Assembly (NCBI GenBank): GCA_018267875.1
Contig: JAFDXP010000063.1
Location: forward strand, 1-64,000
Reading direction: 5' to 3'
Origin: Bacteroidota bacterium
GTDB taxonomy: Bacteria > Bacteroidota > Bacteroidia > Chitinophagales > Chitinophagaceae
Length of the DNA stretch: 64,000 bases
In this document: piece after piece, positions 1 through 8,843 of the stretch
Numbering within the stretch: position 1 is the stretch's first letter
How the letters are laid out: the number at the start of each line of letters is the position of its first letter
Notes under the pieces: generated by a model
The model's input: the letters and a program-made list of their open reading frames with translations, nothing else
What the model was told of the DNA's origin: nothing
The model's database searches: none
Position numbers and translations under genes: made by a program

Positions 1-278
1 GCAAGACTGAATTTAGACGTATTGCTTTGCACCATTAATGTTTCTACTAATTGTTTCAATTCATGCCGATGTAGAAGATGTCCATCTGTCCATTTGCTAC
101 GACCATGATGTGGTAAATCAATGCTGAGTATGGTGAAATCATTAGACAGGTATTTTTGGAAGGGAATAAATAATGAGGCATTATTTCCATACCCATGAAA
201 GCATAACAACAATCGCTTACCGGATCCGATCTTAATATAATGTATCGTTCCACCCTCTAATCTGATGAATTCACTCAT
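1..278 (-). CDS. alpha/beta hydrolase, N-terminal part (3' end outside window)
   Basis: The reading frame opens with ATG at 278 and runs off the left edge, so only about 92 residues are visible. It shows an alpha/beta-hydrolase N-terminus: the oxyanion-hole motif HGYGNN at residues 28-33 and the strand-turn DLPHHGRS at 54-61, which is typical of the fold before the nucleophile elbow. The catalytic Ser, Asp and His lie outside the window, so substrate and activity cannot be judged. A TAnnTTTG box sits 8 bp upstream of the start. Fold assignment is firm; specific function is unknown. Confidence 0.8.
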   Translation of the reverse strand, partial: MSEFIRLEGGTIHYIKIGSGKRLLLCFHGYGNNASLFIPFQKYLSNDFTILSIDLPHHGRSKWTDGHLLHRHELKQLVETLMVQSNTSKFSL

Positions 279-286
279 TTACTTTT

Positions 287-294
287 CAAAATTA
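287..294 (-). promoter_or_regulatory. -7 box of the hydrolase gene
   Basis: TAATTTTG on the minus strand matches the Bacteroidota -7 consensus TAnnTTTG. No TTG is found at the ideal -33 distance. It predicts transcription starting only a few bases before the ATG at 278. Confidence 0.4.
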
Positions 295-398
295 CAAAGC
301 GAATAAGCTATTTAAAAAAGGATTCTACAATTTAAGTTGATCATTCTCCGTAAATCCCTTATTTTCTTCTTAGATTTAGCATACTAAAAACACTCCAG

Positions 399-2177
399 AT
401 GAGCGATTCTCCTAACAACACAATGAAAGGCGGTGGCTTTTTGATCCAACCTTCAAAGCCTGAATACACCTACACACCGGAAGATTTTTCTGAAGAGCAA
501 CAGATGATTGCTCAAATGTGTAATGAATTTTTAGACAAAGATGTATTACCTCATATTGTAGCCATAGACAATAAAGAAGAAGGACTTATGCCATCATTGC
601 TCGACAAGGCAGGCTCACTCGGCTTATTGGGCGCGGCTTTCCCTGAAATCTATGGCGGGCTTGGGAAAGATTTTGTTACTGCAACTTTAATTAATGAAGT
701 GCTGGGTGGCGGTCATTCATTTGCTGTTGCCATGGCAGCGCATAATGGCATAGGCTCTTTGCCTATTTTATATTTTGGTACCGATGCACAAAAGGAAAAG
801 TATATTCCCAAATTGGCAACCGGCGAAATGAAAGGCTCTTATGCCCTTACTGAACCGGGCTCTGGCTCTGATGCCTTAGCTGCAAAAACAACCGCTCTTT
901 TAAGTGATGATGGTAAGTCCTATATTCTTAACGGGCAAAAAATTTGGATTACCAACGCAGGATTTGCTGATGTATTTACTGTTTTTGCCAAGCTTGATGG
1001 TGATAAGTTCAGTGCATTTATAGTAGAGAAAGGCACGCCCGGATTGAGTCTTGGTGAAGAGGAACACAAGATGGGCATCAAAGGATCTAGTACACGACCC
1101 GTGTTTTTTGAAGACTGTAAAGTGCCCGTTGAAAACCTTTTAGGCGAAGTAGGAAAAGGGCATATAATAGCATTCAACATTCTTAACATTGGCAGGCTAA
1201 AACTCTGTGCGGCTGCTTTAGGCGGAGCAAAACGAGCTTTGACAATGACAATAAATTATGCAAAAAATAGAGAGCAATTCAAAACGCCCATAGCCCAATT
1301 TGGTGCCATTCAACATAAATTGGCTGAAATGGCAATTCGCGTATTTGCTACTGAAAGCGTTTTGTATCGAACATCAGATTGGATAGACAAAATGGAGAAG
1401 CATTTGCATGAAAACGGGAAGCCGGGTAGTGAAACATTATTAGGTGCGGCAGAGGAATTTGCTATTGAATGTGCTATGCTTAAAGTAATTGGTTCAGAAT
1501 GTTTAGATTTTGTGGTGGATGAAGGTGTGCAAGTTCATGGCGGAAATGGCTACATGGATGATTATGATATTTCGCGTGCCTATCGAGACAGTCGAATAAA
1601 TAGAATTTTTGAAGGCACCAATGAAATCAATCGGTTGCTTACACTTGATATGTATTTGAAACGTGCCATGAAAGGTAGAATTAACCTGATGGGTCCAGCT
1701 TTGACGGTAAGCAAAGAACTGATGAGCATTCCATCATTTGAAGAAGCAGAAGGATTATTTGTAAAAGAAAAAAAGCTGATTGAGAATTTCAAAAAAGCAA
1801 TACTGATGGTTTCTGGTGCTGCTGTTCAAAAGTTGATGATGAAAATCGAAGGGGAACAAGAAATATTAATGTACTTGGCAGACATGCTGATGGATACTTT
1901 TCAAGCTGAAAGTCTTTTGCTTCGAGCTTTAAAAATGACAGTTGCTAATCACCCTAATAAAGACATCGCTGGTGATGCCATGCAAGTTTTTATTAACGAT
2001 GCAGCCGACAGAATAAATCATGCAGGCAAAAACGCTATTAATGCCTTTTCAGAAGGCGATGAACAACGCATGATGTTGATGGGGCTAAAACGTTTTACCA
2101 AAACAAACAGTATTAATTCAAAAGATGCAAGGAGAAGAATTGCCAACAAATTGATAGCTATTGGGACTTACTTTTAA
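399..2177 (+). CDS. acyl-CoA dehydrogenase, long (VLCAD/ACAD9-like) form
   Basis: FAD-dependent alpha,beta-dehydrogenation of acyl-CoA, the first step of a beta-oxidation round. The N-terminal helical domain is followed by the flavin-binding segment YALTEPGSGSDA (about 148-159) and WITNAG (183-188). The C-terminal domain carries RIFEGTNEINR, whose Glu405 is at the position of the catalytic base in this family. At 592 residues it is about 200 longer than MCAD-type enzymes; the extra C-terminal helical region is as in VLCAD, ACAD9 and Bacillus FadE. ATG at 399 is the natural start. It stands alone, convergent with the next gene. Chain-length preference cannot be read from sequence. Confidence 0.93.
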   Translation: MSDSPNNTMKGGGFLIQPSKPEYTYTPEDFSEEQQMIAQMCNEFLDKDVLPHIVAIDNKEEGLMPSLLDKAGSLGLLGAAFPEIYGGLGKDFVTATLINEVLGGGHSFAVAMAAHNGIGSLPILYFGTDAQKEKYIPKLATGEMKGSYALTEPGSGSDALAAKTTALLSDDGKSYILNGQKIWITNAGFADVFTVFAKLDGDKFSAFIVEKGTPGLSLGEEEHKMGIKGSSTRPVFFEDCKVPVENLLGEVGKGHIIAFNILNIGRLKLCAAALGGAKRALTMTINYAKNREQFKTPIAQFGAIQHKLAEMAIRVFATESVLYRTSDWIDKMEKHLHENGKPGSETLLGAAEEFAIECAMLKVIGSECLDFVVDEGVQVHGGNGYMDDYDISRAYRDSRINRIFEGTNEINRLLTLDMYLKRAMKGRINLMGPALTVSKELMSIPSFEEAEGLFVKEKKLIENFKKAILMVSGAAVQKLMMKIEGEQEILMYLADMLMDTFQAESLLLRALKMTVANHPNKDIAGDAMQVFINDAADRINHAGKNAINAFSEGDEQRMMLMGLKRFTKTNSINSKDARRRIANKLIAIGTYF

Positions 2178-2193
2178 AAATTGCCTAAACACA

Positions 2194-2225
2194 AAACAAC
2201 CTGCAAAATAAATCGCAGGTTGTTT
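2194..2225. terminator. hairpin between convergent genes
   Basis: An 11-bp perfect stem (arms 2194-2204 and 2215-2225) with a 10-nt A/T-rich loop lies between the dehydrogenase stop and the end of the next gene on the other strand. Moderately T-rich tails on the plus side, and A-rich sequence before it (T-rich on the other strand), suit a bidirectional terminator. Confidence 0.6.
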
Positions 2226-2247
2226 GCTTTTCGATCTTTTGTAACCT

Positions 2248-3363
2248 TTATTGAAGTAGGCGCATTTTATAGCAACCATTTGAAGACACGGTTACAGTGC
2301 CATTCCAATTCTTACTACTACAGGATGCCGTATATGAATAAGTGCCGGGAGCTAAGGTGAAGGTAGCACAACCATTTGCACCACATGATGGAGCACCGGA
2401 ACTATAATAACTACCAACACTGCTTGTATATCCCCCACAGTTTACTGTTATTGCTCCGCAGTTTGTGTTTTCTTGTGTCCAAAACATCACTTGACCAGTT
2501 GTATTATTTCCGTTGCCACTACCCGTCAGTTGCATCTTATAACATCCATTTGATGTAACCGTTACGTTCCCACTCCAATTTTTGTTGCTACAACTTGCCG
2601 TAAAGCTATAAGTGCCTGGCTTTAGTGTAAAGGTAGCACACCCTGAAGCTCCACATGATGGAGCACCGGAACTATAATAGCTAGAAATAGCTTTAGTAAT
2701 TCCGGCACAAGTCACTGAAATGCTTCCGCATGTCATATCAGATGACAACCAAAACATAACATCTCCTGTAGAACCCCCATTATTACCATTTCCATTTCCG
2801 CCACTATTGATGTATGAATCCCAATTGTCCAGCTTCACATTGTCAAATCGCCCTGAACTTACCGTTACATTGCTGCTGCCCGCAGTGTTGGTTGCCTTAA
2901 ACGAAAAAGTGCCGGATACCGTGTGATATTCTTGATTGACACTTGTAATCGTTGCTGTCCCTGTGTTGGGTGATTCAATGCTGGCGAAAGGACCGAATGT
3001 GGATTGATTTATTGCCGACCCTTGAACTGAGCCTATACCCCAGCGCGAATTTGTAGATTGGTTTATATCAAGGGGAAATGTACCACTTGATGGCATTCCT
3101 GAATAATAGAGTGTTAATCCTGTTAGATATTTTCCATCATCTCCAACAATTTGTAAATTCCCTTGTTTGTTACCCGATGGATAGGAATAAAATGCGTGTA
3201 CCACATTATTATTGCTATTTTCCGTAGCCGAGAAATTGTAGCCTCCAATGATTGCCGACATCTGACCGGATGGAGGAGGCGATGAGTCATCTTTGTTATT
3301 ACAACCGACATTTGTAGTCATTAATGCAATAATGCTTGCAAAAAATAAGAGTTCGCGTTTCAT
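2248..3363 (-). CDS. surface lipoprotein with two tandem Cys-rich modules
   Basis: A 371-aa exported protein. The N-terminus is a signal peptide ending in a relaxed lipobox (NVGC, Cys21), then a Ser/Pro/Asp linker. Residues about 35-185 resemble DUF6252-type beta domains (GTFSFKATN, VTVSSGRFDNVKL). After a Gly/Asn linker come two roughly 80-residue modules, each starting with a VMFW strand and containing YYSSGAPSCGA, GCATFTL, PGTYS, TASCS and SNGCYKM, so the same Cys positions recur. The repeat period is about 90 residues. It is probably an outer-membrane surface lipoprotein; the modules may be binding or adhesion domains, but nothing shows a ligand. Confidence 0.75.
   Translation of the reverse strand: MKRELLFFASIIALMTTNVGCNNKDDSSPPPSGQMSAIIGGYNFSATENSNNNVVHAFYSYPSGNKQGNLQIVGDDGKYLTGLTLYYSGMPSSGTFPLDINQSTNSRWGIGSVQGSAINQSTFGPFASIESPNTGTATITSVNQEYHTVSGTFSFKATNTAGSSNVTVSSGRFDNVKLDNWDSYINSGGNGNGNNGGSTGDVMFWLSSDMTCGSISVTCAGITKAISSYYSSGAPSCGASGCATFTLKPGTYSFTASCSNKNWSGNVTVTSNGCYKMQLTGSGNGNNTTGQVMFWTQENTNCGAITVNCGGYTSSVGSYYSSGAPSCGANGCATFTLAPGTYSYTASCSSKNWNGTVTVSSNGCYKMRLLQ
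2251..2760 (-). repeat. duplicated Cys-rich module, 270-bp period
   Basis: Two in-frame copies of one module lie 270 bp apart. A 29-bp stretch at 2381-2409 recurs identically at 2651-2679. The near identity at DNA level points to a fairly recent internal duplication or to gene conversion between the copies. Confidence 0.8.
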
Positions 3364-3780
3364 TTTTATATGGGGGATTTAGTGATCAGATTTCCTGAGC
3401 TTTGTATTCTATAGTTCGCAGATTGCACACCACCAAATTCTTACAACTCAGCTTATGCTATCCAAAACAAGATGGTACAAAAGCGCAATTATTAATACAA
3501 CTATTGTTTTTTTACTTTTTCGGTGTAAGAATACTATAAACCATAGATAAACACCACCGTAAAAACGCCCTTAATTTGTATAATTATCAAACGTAGAAAT
3601 ACGGATATATTTACGAAAAAATACGTAATAATGATTCTTTTCCCTTTTAAAAATGTATTGCAAAGCCTGACCTGAAAAGGCTTTGAACAACATTATCATT
3701 TAGCTCCGTGCTTTCAATAATTAAAACACCCCCCTCTTTTACTATGATTCATTGCCTATATTGAGCAAAATTTTATAATT
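3364..3780. other. intergenic region, 417 bp, divergent promoters expected
   Basis: This AT-rich stretch lies between two divergent lipoprotein genes and must hold both promoters. I see no clean TTG-19-TAnnTTTG match on either strand, no reading frame with coding character and no strong hairpin. There is a C-run at about 3728-3734 upstream of the plus-strand gene. Confidence 0.5.
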
Positions 3781-4488
3781 ATGAAACGTTTAGCAACTCC
3801 ACTTTTAGCACTACTCCTCTTTTCATCTCTTGCACTAAACAGTTGTGATGATGATAAAAAAAAATCAGAAGAAGATACAAACACTAAAGAAGTAGCAGCA
3901 GCACCTCCTGCCGACAAAGGCATTCATAGCCTTACAAAAACTCGTACGGATTCATCCATTAACAAAAAGGCACAATTGCGAGCAGCAGTTATAGATCCCA
4001 AAAAAATTGCTGCTTGGGTCAGTGCTAAAGATGCGGATTGCAAACTCCCGATAGAATGTAATACGGATTATTGCAGTAAACCTGAATGCGCATCTGCCGT
4101 TATGAAATGCCACGGTATTAGCAAAGAAGTGTTTGATTATATCGTTGCCGGACATGAAAGTGAATTTGTAGAATTCAGCATTTCAGATTTAGAAAACTTG
4201 TTAAACAGCTCAGATTGTGCAACTCAAAAATGGCAAATAACCTTCACCGGAAGCGGTACAGGAACCTATAATTGCACCGTAGATATTGTACCCAATACAG
4301 AATCAGGCGGAATTTATTATTCAGTTTTATTAATGCGCAGCATTTTAGCTACGCATCCTACTGCTTTTAGTTTTTGCTATGGCATGAGCTTGCCTGATGC
4401 TAGTGGTACAAGGAAGGAAGTAGTTGCCATGAAAGTAATGACCGGTGGCACTGAACAGTATTTTGATTTAACGAATGCAGCTCCATAA
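3781..4488 (+). CDS. Cys-rich lipoprotein of unknown function
   Basis: A 235-aa protein with a signal peptide and lipobox (ALNSC, Cys22) followed by a charged D/K/E linker, as in lipoproteins held in the periplasmic or surface leaflet. A compact Cys cluster (about residues 82-105: DADCKL, ECNTDYC, PECA, KCHG) could hold disulfides or a metal. The rest resembles no family I recognise. Its stop overlaps the next ATG (TAATG), so it is translationally coupled to the membrane protein and then the two-component pair. It may act as the sensory or accessory lipoprotein of that system; this is inference from context only. Confidence 0.7.
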   Translation: MKRLATPLLALLLFSSLALNSCDDDKKKSEEDTNTKEVAAAPPADKGIHSLTKTRTDSSINKKAQLRAAVIDPKKIAAWVSAKDADCKLPIECNTDYCSKPECASAVMKCHGISKEVFDYIVAGHESEFVEFSISDLENLLNSSDCATQKWQITFTGSGTGTYNCTVDIVPNTESGGIYYSVLLMRSILATHPTAFSFCYGMSLPDASGTRKEVVAMKVMTGGTEQYFDLTNAAP

Positions 4489-5117
4489 TGATTGCAACTG
4501 TACTGCAATATATCTCTATCTTATCACCCATATTGGTTTTAATAGTAGGCATTCGAAAGTGGAAAAGCTTTCTTTGGTTCTTTTGTTTGACTGATTTGGT
4601 TGCTGATCTTTCCATTTCAATGGTTAGATACATCCTACATGGTAATTTTCAGATGTTGGCGATTTTATATATGCCCATTGAATTTATTTTGCTGACTCTT
4701 ATTTTCAATTATAAATTTAAATTACCAAAAGTTTGGTTAGCTGCTTTAATCATCATTCCGCTACTTATTTATAGTTATTTAGCTATACAAAATGGCAATA
4801 ATTATACAATGACCCCCGGCAGTGTATTTTCGTTTACCTATATTATCTTTACTATTTTGGGTTTTTATTATATAATAAAAGAGCCGAAGGCTATTTTTCT
4901 TGATAGAGATTGGTTTTTTTGGTTTTGTACAGCAATTGCCATGTATGCGGCCGGCAGTTTTTTAATTTTTCTGTTTTTTAATCATATAAAAAGTCATTCG
5001 ATGTCCATGTTAGCCAAAATATGGACTTACATTTTTACTATTTTGAACCTACTAAAAAACATTTTACTCACCTTCTCCATTTGGCGGTTTACAAAAAATA
5101 GTCATGAACCTCATTAA
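4488..5117 (+). CDS. integral membrane protein in two-component operon
   Basis: A 209-aa hydrophobic protein with about six to seven predicted transmembrane segments: residues about 3-20, 25-40, 46-66, 77-95, 107-127, 140-162 and 175-200. There is no signal peptide and no catalytic motif that I recognise. Its ATG overlaps the stop of the preceding lipoprotein gene and its 3' end overlaps the kinase start by 14 bp, so all four genes form one tightly coupled operon. As the downstream kinase has no extracytoplasmic domain, this protein is a plausible partner supplying membrane sensing. Function otherwise unknown. Confidence 0.7.
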   Translation: MIATVLQYISILSPILVLIVGIRKWKSFLWFFCLTDLVADLSISMVRYILHGNFQMLAILYMPIEFILLTLIFNYKFKLPKVWLAALIIIPLLIYSYLAIQNGNNYTMTPGSVFSFTYIIFTILGFYYIIKEPKAIFLDRDWFFWFCTAIAMYAAGSFLIFLFFNHIKSHSMSMLAKIWTYIFTILNLLKNILLTFSIWRFTKNSHEPH

Positions 5118-5910
5118 TGAGATCATATTTGCCATCTGCGGTATGTTGGCGTTAGTATTAGGCATCATCTTATTTGTTGTCTTCTATCAACGTCGCATGT
5201 TGCATTACCAATTGGAATTAAAGCTTTTCAATGAACAAAAACAAAAAGAGCTTTTACAAGCAGCTATAGCAGCAGAAGAAAATGAAAGAATGCGAATAGC
5301 TGGTGAACTGCACGATGATGTAGGAGCTACACTCTCCTCTATTCGTTTGTTTTTACATAGTGCTGCAAAAACAGGAGATGTAGAAATCATCAATCAATCG
5401 AGAAATTTATTAGATGATAGCATCAAAAAAATTCGAGCTATTTCTCATCGTTTACAACCTACTGTCCTACAGCATTTGGGGTTAGAGAATTCTCTTTGTT
5501 CAATGGCTGAAACACTTACTAAGAGTGGACAAATTAAGATGGACTGCACCATTGAATATTTACCTTCTTTAGATCAAAATGAGGCATTATCCATCTATCG
5601 AATTTTGCAGGAGCTAATCAATAACATTATCAAACACTCACACGCATCACATATTTTACTCGAATCTGTAAAAGATAAACAAGCTTTGGCTTTGGTAGTA
5701 ACTCACAATGGATATGGTTTGACAAATGAAACCTATCATGAACTAATCCACAAAAGAGGAGCTATTGGATTGAAAAATATAGTAAACCGCCTTCAATTTA
5801 TTCAAGGTTCTATCCACTTTGAAAAATGTCAAGACCAACTTTATAAAATACATATTGCGATGCCCATAAATCATGAAAAGCATGAACACTATCAGATATC
5901 TAATTTGTGA
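5104..5910 (+). CDS. sensor histidine kinase, NarL-partner (HisKA_3) type
   Basis: A 268-aa kinase. One N-terminal transmembrane helix (about residues 7-29) is followed by a short coiled coil (30-62), the dimerisation/phosphoacceptor helix with RIAGELHDDVGATLSS (phosphorylated His70), and a HATPase_c domain with the N box QELINNIIKHSHA and the G-box remnant NGYG. There is no periplasmic or PAS/TPR input domain, so sensing must come from the membrane helix or a partner. It overlaps both neighbours (14 bp upstream, 38 bp downstream) and certainly works with the adjacent LuxR-type regulator. Signal unknown. Confidence 0.9.
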   Translation: MNLINEIIFAICGMLALVLGIILFVVFYQRRMLHYQLELKLFNEQKQKELLQAAIAAEENERMRIAGELHDDVGATLSSIRLFLHSAAKTGDVEIINQSRNLLDDSIKKIRAISHRLQPTVLQHLGLENSLCSMAETLTKSGQIKMDCTIEYLPSLDQNEALSIYRILQELINNIIKHSHASHILLESVKDKQALALVVTHNGYGLTNETYHELIHKRGAIGLKNIVNRLQFIQGSIHFEKCQDQLYKIHIAMPINHEKHEHYQISNL

Positions 5911-6526
5911 CGATCACAAAATATTTCGACAAGGGCTTAAACTGGCTCTATTAGATGATTCAAACCTTGAATTGGTAGGAGAAGCTTCTAATGGAATTGA
6001 ATTATTGGAACTTTGGAAGCAATGCAAGGCTGATGTTATTTTACTCGACATTCAAATGCCTGAAATGGATGGAGCAGAAACCATCAAACATTTGAGAGCT
6101 ATAAATACTGAAGTAAAAATCATCATCATCTCTATGTTTGAAGATGAACGTTTTGTGATGCACTTTATGGAAGCAGGAGCCAATGGATTTCTTTCTAAAA
6201 ATGCAGAACCGGATGAGATCAAAGATGCTATTTATGCAGTGTGTGCTCATGGAATTTATTTCAACAATCGGGTGAGTGGCTCATTGTTACGAAACGTAGC
6301 CATGAAACGAAGCAAGCCTTTAGCTAAAAACATACAACTTACTGATAGAGAAATGCAAGTATTAGAACTGATTTGCAAGGAATATACTGCTACAGAAATT
6401 GCAAAAGAAATTTTCTTAAGCGCACGCACAGTGGAAGGAATTCGGTCTTCCTTAATTGATAAGTTTGGTGTGCGAAATACTGCTGGATTGGTGATCTATG
6501 CCATTCGGCACGGCTTAGTGCATTAA
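5873..6526 (+). CDS. response regulator, NarL/LuxR family
   Basis: A 217-aa two-domain regulator. The receiver has the acidic pair at DDH (13-15), the phospho-acceptor Asp59 in LLDIQMPEMDG, and a conserved IIIISMF strand. The C-terminal helix-turn-helix (about 150-215) has LTDREMQVLELI, ATEIAKEI and SARTVEGIRSSLI, the usual LuxR/GerE layout. The start at 5873 lies inside the kinase gene; an ATG at 5882 is an equally acceptable start that shortens the overlap. It would be phosphorylated by the upstream kinase and bind DNA as a dimer. Targets are not visible here. Confidence 0.93.
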   Translation: MKSMNTIRYLICDDHKIFRQGLKLALLDDSNLELVGEASNGIELLELWKQCKADVILLDIQMPEMDGAETIKHLRAINTEVKIIIISMFEDERFVMHFMEAGANGFLSKNAEPDEIKDAIYAVCAHGIYFNNRVSGSLLRNVAMKRSKPLAKNIQLTDREMQVLELICKEYTATEIAKEIFLSARTVEGIRSSLIDKFGVRNTAGLVIYAIRHGLVH

Positions 6527-6531
6527 GCACC

Positions 6532-7473
6532 CTACTTCTGCATCAAAAAGCAAGAACGTTGAAGCTTCCCTTGAAAATCTAATGGCGTGGTAGCGCGGGT
6601 GATATCTTTAATTTGAGAAGCCGGTAAGGACTCTCTATCTAACTGAAATCCCTTGTAATTGTTGCTGAAATAAATGACGCCATCTTCTGAACAAGCCTTT
6701 AATAATTTACGCAAAAGAGAAACATGATCTCGTTGCACATCAAAGGTCTCATCCATGCGCTTACTGTTTGAAAAAGTAGGCGGATCACAAACAATTAGGT
6801 CATAGCTATTTGCCGGCAATTCATTGATGACTTCCATCACATCTGCATGAACAAACTCATGTTTATTTTCATTGTAAAGTTTGTTGTATTGCATATTACG
6901 CTTGGCCCAATTGATGTAGGTTTTAGAAAGATCTACGGATGTAACTGATTTTGCCTGACCATGAGCAGCATAAACGCTGAATGAACCCGTATAACAAAAT
7001 AAATTTAGCACTCTTTTTTCTGCAGCTTGTTCTCGAACCATGCTTCGTGTTATGCGATGGTCAAGAAACAATCCAGTGTCTAAATAATCAGTAAGATTGA
7101 TGATAAAACTTAAGCCGCCTTCATGCACAATACGTTCTTGTTTTTCTTCACCAAATTTTTCATATTGCCCTTGTCGTCCTGCCTTTCGCTGTCTTTGCTT
7201 CATGAAAATTTGCTCGGGAGCTATCTCTAAAACTAATGCAATGGTAGATTTGCACTGCGCTAACCAATCAGCATGTTCATCTTCTTCCATGCCATGTCTT
7301 CTTTTATATTCTGCTGCATGCACAACTCCATCATACCATTCAATAGCAAAAGGGAACTCTGGTAAGTCATGGTCGTAAAATCGGAAACAAACAATATCTT
7401 GTTTGCGAGCCCATTTACTGATATGCTTCCAAACCTTTAAAAGTCGGTTTTGAAACATGGACTGTTTTTCCAT
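6532..7473 (-). CDS. RlmK-like class I rRNA methyltransferase
   Basis: A 313-aa SAM-dependent methyltransferase matching the RlmK (C-terminal) half of RlmKL, which makes m7G in 23S rRNA. It has NLFCYTGSFSVYAA (SAM motif I), VDLSKTYINWAKRN (motif II) and the catalytic-type motif CDPPTFSNSKRM, followed by DVQRDH. In enterobacteria this domain is fused to RlmL; here it stands alone. Its 3' end lies 5 bp from the stop of the convergent response regulator. The assignment to an rRNA guanine target follows family resemblance; the exact nucleotide is not proven. Confidence 0.85.
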   Translation of the reverse strand: MEKQSMFQNRLLKVWKHISKWARKQDIVCFRFYDHDLPEFPFAIEWYDGVVHAAEYKRRHGMEEDEHADWLAQCKSTIALVLEIAPEQIFMKQRQRKAGRQGQYEKFGEEKQERIVHEGGLSFIINLTDYLDTGLFLDHRITRSMVREQAAEKRVLNLFCYTGSFSVYAAHGQAKSVTSVDLSKTYINWAKRNMQYNKLYNENKHEFVHADVMEVINELPANSYDLIVCDPPTFSNSKRMDETFDVQRDHVSLLRKLLKACSEDGVIYFSNNYKGFQLDRESLPASQIKDITRATTPLDFQGKLQRSCFLMQK

Positions 7474-7538
7474 GAAAAATATGGTTGGTATTCAGAACTA
7501 ATAATAATAACTAAAGCTGCAACTAAAGCTTAGGCTCT

Positions 7539-8054
7539 CTAATTCCGCACTTCAAAATCATAATGACCTTTGGTGTAAACAATACCAGTATCTGATGATG
7601 AAACTGCATAGTAAATTCGATAACAACCATTCAGCAATTGCGGATATTGATCGCGAAGTTGGTAGATGTTTACGGTATAGTCCATGGATGTATCGGGAGC
7701 ATTAACGACCCATGAATAATACTTCTCGTTATTCTGAGAAAAAGGCATCCAAGCAAATATTTTAACTGGAAGATTGGTACGAAAGCGTATAAATGGATTG
7801 TAATCGGTAATTCGGTTGTAAAGGACTCGACCGTTTATGTTTTGATAGCGCATAACAAAGTTAATCTGCGTATCGGGGATTATTTTGAAATAACGAAGTA
7901 GCTGTGCTTTTTCGGGCAACGTAAATGCTTCAAAAACGCCGTCATCGGTAGTGTCTGCACAAGAAGGTGTTCTAAATAATGGATTCGTAACTTCTTCTTT
8001 TGCACAACTAAAAAATAAGATGGGCAACATGGCTGCGAGTAAAAACTTTTTCAT
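7539..8054 (-). CDS. lipoprotein of unknown function
   Basis: A 171-aa exported protein with signal peptide and relaxed lipobox (LFFSC, Cys17), then AKEE. The mature part looks beta-rich and ends YYAVSSSDTGIVYTKGHYDF, without a motif I recognise. It is encoded 65 bp downstream of the RlmK-like gene's start, on the same strand. It is likely anchored in the inner or outer membrane. No function can be proposed. Confidence 0.65.
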   Translation of the reverse strand: MKKFLLAAMLPILFFSCAKEEVTNPLFRTPSCADTTDDGVFEAFTLPEKAQLLRYFKIIPDTQINFVMRYQNINGRVLYNRITDYNPFIRFRTNLPVKIFAWMPFSQNNEKYYSWVVNAPDTSMDYTVNIYQLRDQYPQLLNGCYRIYYAVSSSDTGIVYTKGHYDFEVRN

Positions 8055-8181
8055 AAAAGTTTGGCTGAAAAATTTGCCTTGAAAGGTATAAAAGTTTTGG
8101 GAAGTTTTATAGGAACTAAAAAAAGTAAGTACAAAATATGATTTTCAACTGCTTAAAAAAATAAAAGTACTGGGAGCATCT

Positions 8182-8841
8182 CTATCGTTCAATAGAGTAA
8201 GATATCCGGCCGGAACGTGGTGCTGAAAGGGGTTTTCGTTTTACATGTGGCAATTGCTCTTCATGTTTTTGTTTATTCAGGCTATCTCGTGATGATGAAA
8301 CTATAAAATCTTTTTTGTACACCAATTCGTCCACTTGATATTCTTCTTCTTTAGTCAAAAATCCCCAGTTTGGATCATAATATCGCCATAGTCCATGCCT
8401 TAAAGATCCTTGCTCAGTAGGAATGATACGATATTGTTCTTCTTGTGTAGTTGGATCCATCACTACAATGGTATCAAACTGCTGACGGGGATTTAATCCT
8501 CTATAATGCCCAACACAATAAAGCTTTCCTTGTTCATAATAGCGCACTTCGCCATCACGTACATTATTTCGATAGGCTTCTATTGCCATCAATTCGCCTC
8601 CTTCGTCTATTTTATACCATTGACCAATTTTTATACCATGGTCATAGTTTCCAAACTCACTAAATCCAACTTCACCCATGCGTGCAGCTGTGGTTGAAAG
8701 CCATAAACCATGTCGTTTCCCTTTGCTATCTACTTTATTAAGCGTTGTAGGTTCCGGTGTAATGGGGGCATCTTCACGTCGTTTTTGAGCAGAAGCAACT
8801 ATAGAAATTAACAAACAGGAAAGCAGCAATATCTTTCTCAT
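8182..8841 (-). CDS. secreted MORN-repeat-like (YwqK-type) protein
   Basis: A 219-aa protein with a Sec signal peptide (MRKILLLSCLLISIVASAQ) and repeated short motifs of the MORN/YwqK kind: GKRHGLW, GIKIGQWYK, VRDGEVRYYEQGKLYCVGHYRG, SLRHGLWRYYD. These form beta-hairpin ladders and are common in exported Bacteroidota proteins. I start at 8841 because this places the signal peptide at the N-terminus; an upstream in-frame ATG at 8874 lies inside the preceding gene. Only 2 bp separate it from the Fe-S carrier gene, so both share a transcript. Role unknown. Confidence 0.75.
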   Translation of the reverse strand: MRKILLLSCLLISIVASAQKRREDAPITPEPTTLNKVDSKGKRHGLWLSTTAARMGEVGFSEFGNYDHGIKIGQWYKIDEGGELMAIEAYRNNVRDGEVRYYEQGKLYCVGHYRGLNPRQQFDTIVVMDPTTQEEQYRIIPTEQGSLRHGLWRYYDPNWGFLTKEEEYQVDELVYKKDFIVSSSRDSLNKQKHEEQLPHVKRKPLSAPRSGRISYSIER

Positions 8842-8843
8842 TA

